In this document: positions 12,855 through 14,503 of the stretch, piece after piece
Layout of the letters: every line of letters starts with the position of its first letter
Position numbering within the stretch: position 1 is the stretch's first letter
From: Syntrophaceae bacterium PtaB.Bin038
GTDB lineage: Bacteria; Desulfobacterota; Syntrophia; Syntrophales; UBA2192
NCBI GenBank assembly: GCA_002067855.1
Contig: MVQS01000104.1
Span: 1-14,503 of the forward strand
Reading direction: 5' to 3'
Length of the DNA: 14,503 nt
Notes under the pieces: generated by a model
The model's database searches: none
Told to the model about the DNA's origin: nothing
What the model saw: only the letters and a program-made list of their open reading frames with translations
Made by a program: the position numbers and the translations under genes

Positions 12855-14070
12855 CCTTTCCCCAGCGGGAAGAGGCGAGAATTTTTTCAACGTCCCCGCG
12901 GACGTTCCGGAGATCGCTGTCGATGACCTCGGCGGTACGGCGGGCAAAGACCCCCATGTCCTTCAGGCCGGAGCCCGTGAGCATGAGAACGACCGAATCG
13001 TCCCTGCCGATCTTCCCCGCCGCCCGGAGCTTTCTTGCGGCGGCAAGCGGGGCGGCCGCCGCCGGCTCGACGAAGTGCCCGGCACGCGCGAGCCGGAGCT
13101 GGGCATCGAGGATCTCCTCTTCCGTCGCGTCCTCTGCGAGCCACCCGAACCGCCGGGCCTTCAGGACGATCTCGTCGCCCCCCGGGGGGTCGCCCGAGGT
13201 GATGGCCTCTGCCACGGTCTCTTTCCCGGTCACGGGGACGATCCGTTCCCGGCCCTCCCGGAGGGCCGACACGATGGGGTTCACGTTCGCCGCCTGGACG
13301 ACGATCATCCGGGGCAGGCGGTCGATGAGCCCCGCTTCCACGAGCTCGCGGTAGCCCTTGAAGATCCCCCGGATATGCCCGCAGGCCGAGGTGGGCACGG
13401 CGATAAAGTCGGGCACGCTCCCTTCGAGCTGCTCGAACATCTCGAATGCCGTGAGCTTGTACCCCTCCGTGCGGACCGGGCCGTTCCCCGAGACGACGCG
13501 GAGCTTGAGTCCCGCGGCAAGCCCCAGGACCTCCCTCTTCATCACGGAGTAATCGGGTGCGGAGACCCTCACGACCGTGGCCCCGTGGATCGCCATGGCG
13601 AGGATCTTTTCCGGGGGTGCGTAGCGGGGGACGAAGACGACGGCCCGAATCCCCGCGTGCGCCGCGTAGGCGGCGATGGAGTTTCCCATGTTTCCCGTTG
13701 AGATCGTGGCCGTGACGGCCTCCCCCATCTGCCGGGCCATGGCGATCGTGGTGAGCGAGCCCCGGTCCTTGAAACTCCACGTGGGGTTCATGGTCTCGTT
13801 TTTCAAGAGCAGCCGGCCGATCCCGGTGTGATCCGCAAGGGCCCTGCCGGCAGGCAGAAGCGGCGTGCCGCCTTCGCCGAGGCTCAGCTCCGCGTCGATC
13901 GAGACGGGGAGAAAATCTGCGAAACGCTCCCAGAGGTGCCGGCCCGGCCTCACCCGGGCGGCGGCCAGCCCGCCGATGGAGACCTCCAGGGATTCACCGT
14001 TTCCGGCGAATTCCTCGATGCGCTCGAAGGGGAAGACCTGGCCGGAGATGGTGGACAGGAGCCTTTTCAC
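12850..14070 (-). CDS. thrC: Threonine synthase-type PLP-dependent enzyme
   Basis: A 406-residue fold-type II PLP enzyme. The Schiff-base lysine is Lys101 in NPTWSFKDRG; the phosphate/substrate loop is STGNMGNS (124-131), and LTGSGLKDMG near residue 365 matches the C-terminal PLP-ring signature of threonine synthases, which convert O-phosphohomoserine to threonine. The start is GTG at 14070, giving MKRLLSTISGQVFPF; a GGA lies about 7 nt upstream and no better start is visible. A five-codon ORF (14084-14067) ends by overlapping the GTG (GTGA). The gene stands alone without hom or thrB, directly before ffs. A related function (cysteate synthase-like or diaminopropionate-type enzyme) is possible but less likely. 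Confidence 0.85.
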   Translation of the reverse strand: MKRLLSTISGQVFPFERIEEFAGNGESLEVSIGGLAAARVRPGRHLWERFADFLPVSIDAELSLGEGGTPLLPAGRALADHTGIGRLLLKNETMNPTWSFKDRGSLTTIAMARQMGEAVTATISTGNMGNSIAAYAAHAGIRAVVFVPRYAPPEKILAMAIHGATVVRVSAPDYSVMKREVLGLAAGLKLRVVSGNGPVRTEGYKLTAFEMFEQLEGSVPDFIAVPTSACGHIRGIFKGYRELVEAGLIDRLPRMIVVQAANVNPIVSALREGRERIVPVTGKETVAEAITSGDPPGGDEIVLKARRFGWLAEDATEEEILDAQLRLARAGHFVEPAAAAPLAAARKLRAAGKIGRDDSVVLMLTGSGLKDMGVFARRTAEVIDSDLRNVRGDVEKILASSRWGKV

Positions 14071-14101
14071 GTCTCGATCCGCATCCCGGGGACCGGGAAA
14101 G

Positions 14102-14137
14102 AAAAACGGCGGGCAACAGCCGATCGCCGCCGTTTTT
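14102..14137. terminator. Strong terminator after tRNA-Ser(GGA)
   Basis: AAAAACGGCGG (14102-14112) pairs perfectly with CCGCCGTTTTT (14127-14137), an 11-bp stem whose outer arms become a T-run on either strand. It lies just past the 3' end of tRNA-Ser and 31 nt before the threonine-synthase start. Confidence 0.9.
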
Positions 14138-14141
14138 GTCC

Positions 14142-14236
14142 TGGCGGAGAGAGGGGGATTCGAACCCCCGGTGCACCTTTAAGGGGCGCACACACGATTT
14201 CCAGTCGTGCCCATTCGGCCTCTCTGGCATCTCTCC
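14142..14236 (-). tRNA. tRNA-Ser (GGA)
   Basis: A class II tRNA with an encoded CCA (complement of 14142-14144). The acceptor arms GGAGAGA/TCTCTCC, the anticodon stem CACGA/TCGTG around CTGGAAA, a long variable arm (GTGCGCC...GGTGCAC) and T loop GGTTCGAATCC are present. The anticodon GGA reads UCC/UCU serine codons. Confidence 0.96.
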
Positions 14237-14436
14237 GAAATGTCCCGTATCAGCGAAGAGGGGCCCCTGCCGGGAGCCCTCCTTGCAATGGGCGTCTCTT
14301 ACCAGTTTAGCCGACGTTTGTCCATACCCTTCTTGCAGGGCAAAATGCGAAACAAATCAGGGAAAAGGAAAGACCGCAACGGGCGTCGGCGGGGGGCGGG
14401 ATGAAGCCGTCCGTGAACGGGGGCAGGACATAAAAA

Positions 14437-14503
14437 TGGCGGAGAGAGGGGGATTCGAACCCCCGTGAGAGCTGTTAGGCCCTCAAACCGATTTCGAGTC
14501 GGT
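14437..14503 (-). tRNA. tRNA-Ser (CGA), 3' part, cut by the right edge
   Basis: The 3' 67 nt of a serine tRNA, from an encoded CCA (complement of 14437-14439) back to the anticodon stem ACCGA/TCGGT around CTCGAAA. The anticodon CGA reads UCG. The long variable arm and the T arm are intact. Its last 29 bases are identical to those of the neighbouring tRNA-Ser(GGA). The 200 bp between the two genes holds nothing I recognise. Confidence 0.92.

Overview
The window looks like a stretch of chromosome from a GC-rich anaerobic bacterium, most like a Deltaproteobacterium/Desulfobacterota-type organism. The reasons are a four-subunit pyruvate:ferredoxin oxidoreductase, SfrAB/NADPH-Fe oxidoreductase-like iron-sulfur flavoproteins beside it, and ordinary Gram-negative housekeeping genes. 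The taxonomic placement is inferred from gene content only.

Positions 1-3025 are accessory DNA. At the left edge a class II glutamine amidotransferase (cut by the window) follows, with an ATGA overlap, a small protein carrying a DUF5049-like C-terminus. A divergent control region separates these from a two-gene AbiEi/AbiEii type IV toxin-antitoxin cassette, whose promoter is embedded in an 11-bp direct repeat. A gene-poor, hairpin-rich stretch then runs up to the 3' end of a tRNA-Asn gene. Position and orientation fit an island integrated at the tRNA 3' end, although no integrase is visible here.

Positions 3026-9000 hold tRNA-Asn and a six-gene leftward operon. The order is porG, porD, porA, porB, a NuoF-FeS/GltD hybrid flavoprotein, and a NuoG-N-terminal-like 2Fe-2S/4Fe-4S protein. 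Together they read as a 2-oxoacid (probably pyruvate) oxidoreductase with a built-in electron relay to or from NAD(P)H. A short 9-nt-period repeat that folds back on itself lies between the last two genes. The promoter of tRNA-Asn starts inside the loop of the terminator at the end of this operon.

Positions 9000-10050 hold a divergent TSUP-family membrane permease, ending at a long C-rich/G-rich palindrome shared with the convergent recR.

Positions 10061-14503 are a leftward housekeeping block. In transcription order it is tRNA-Ser(CGA) (partial), tRNA-Ser(GGA), a terminator, a threonine-synthase-type PLP enzyme, ffs (4.5S SRP RNA), dnaX, ybaB/ebfC and recR. The ffs-dnaX-ybaB-recR order is widely conserved in bacteria.
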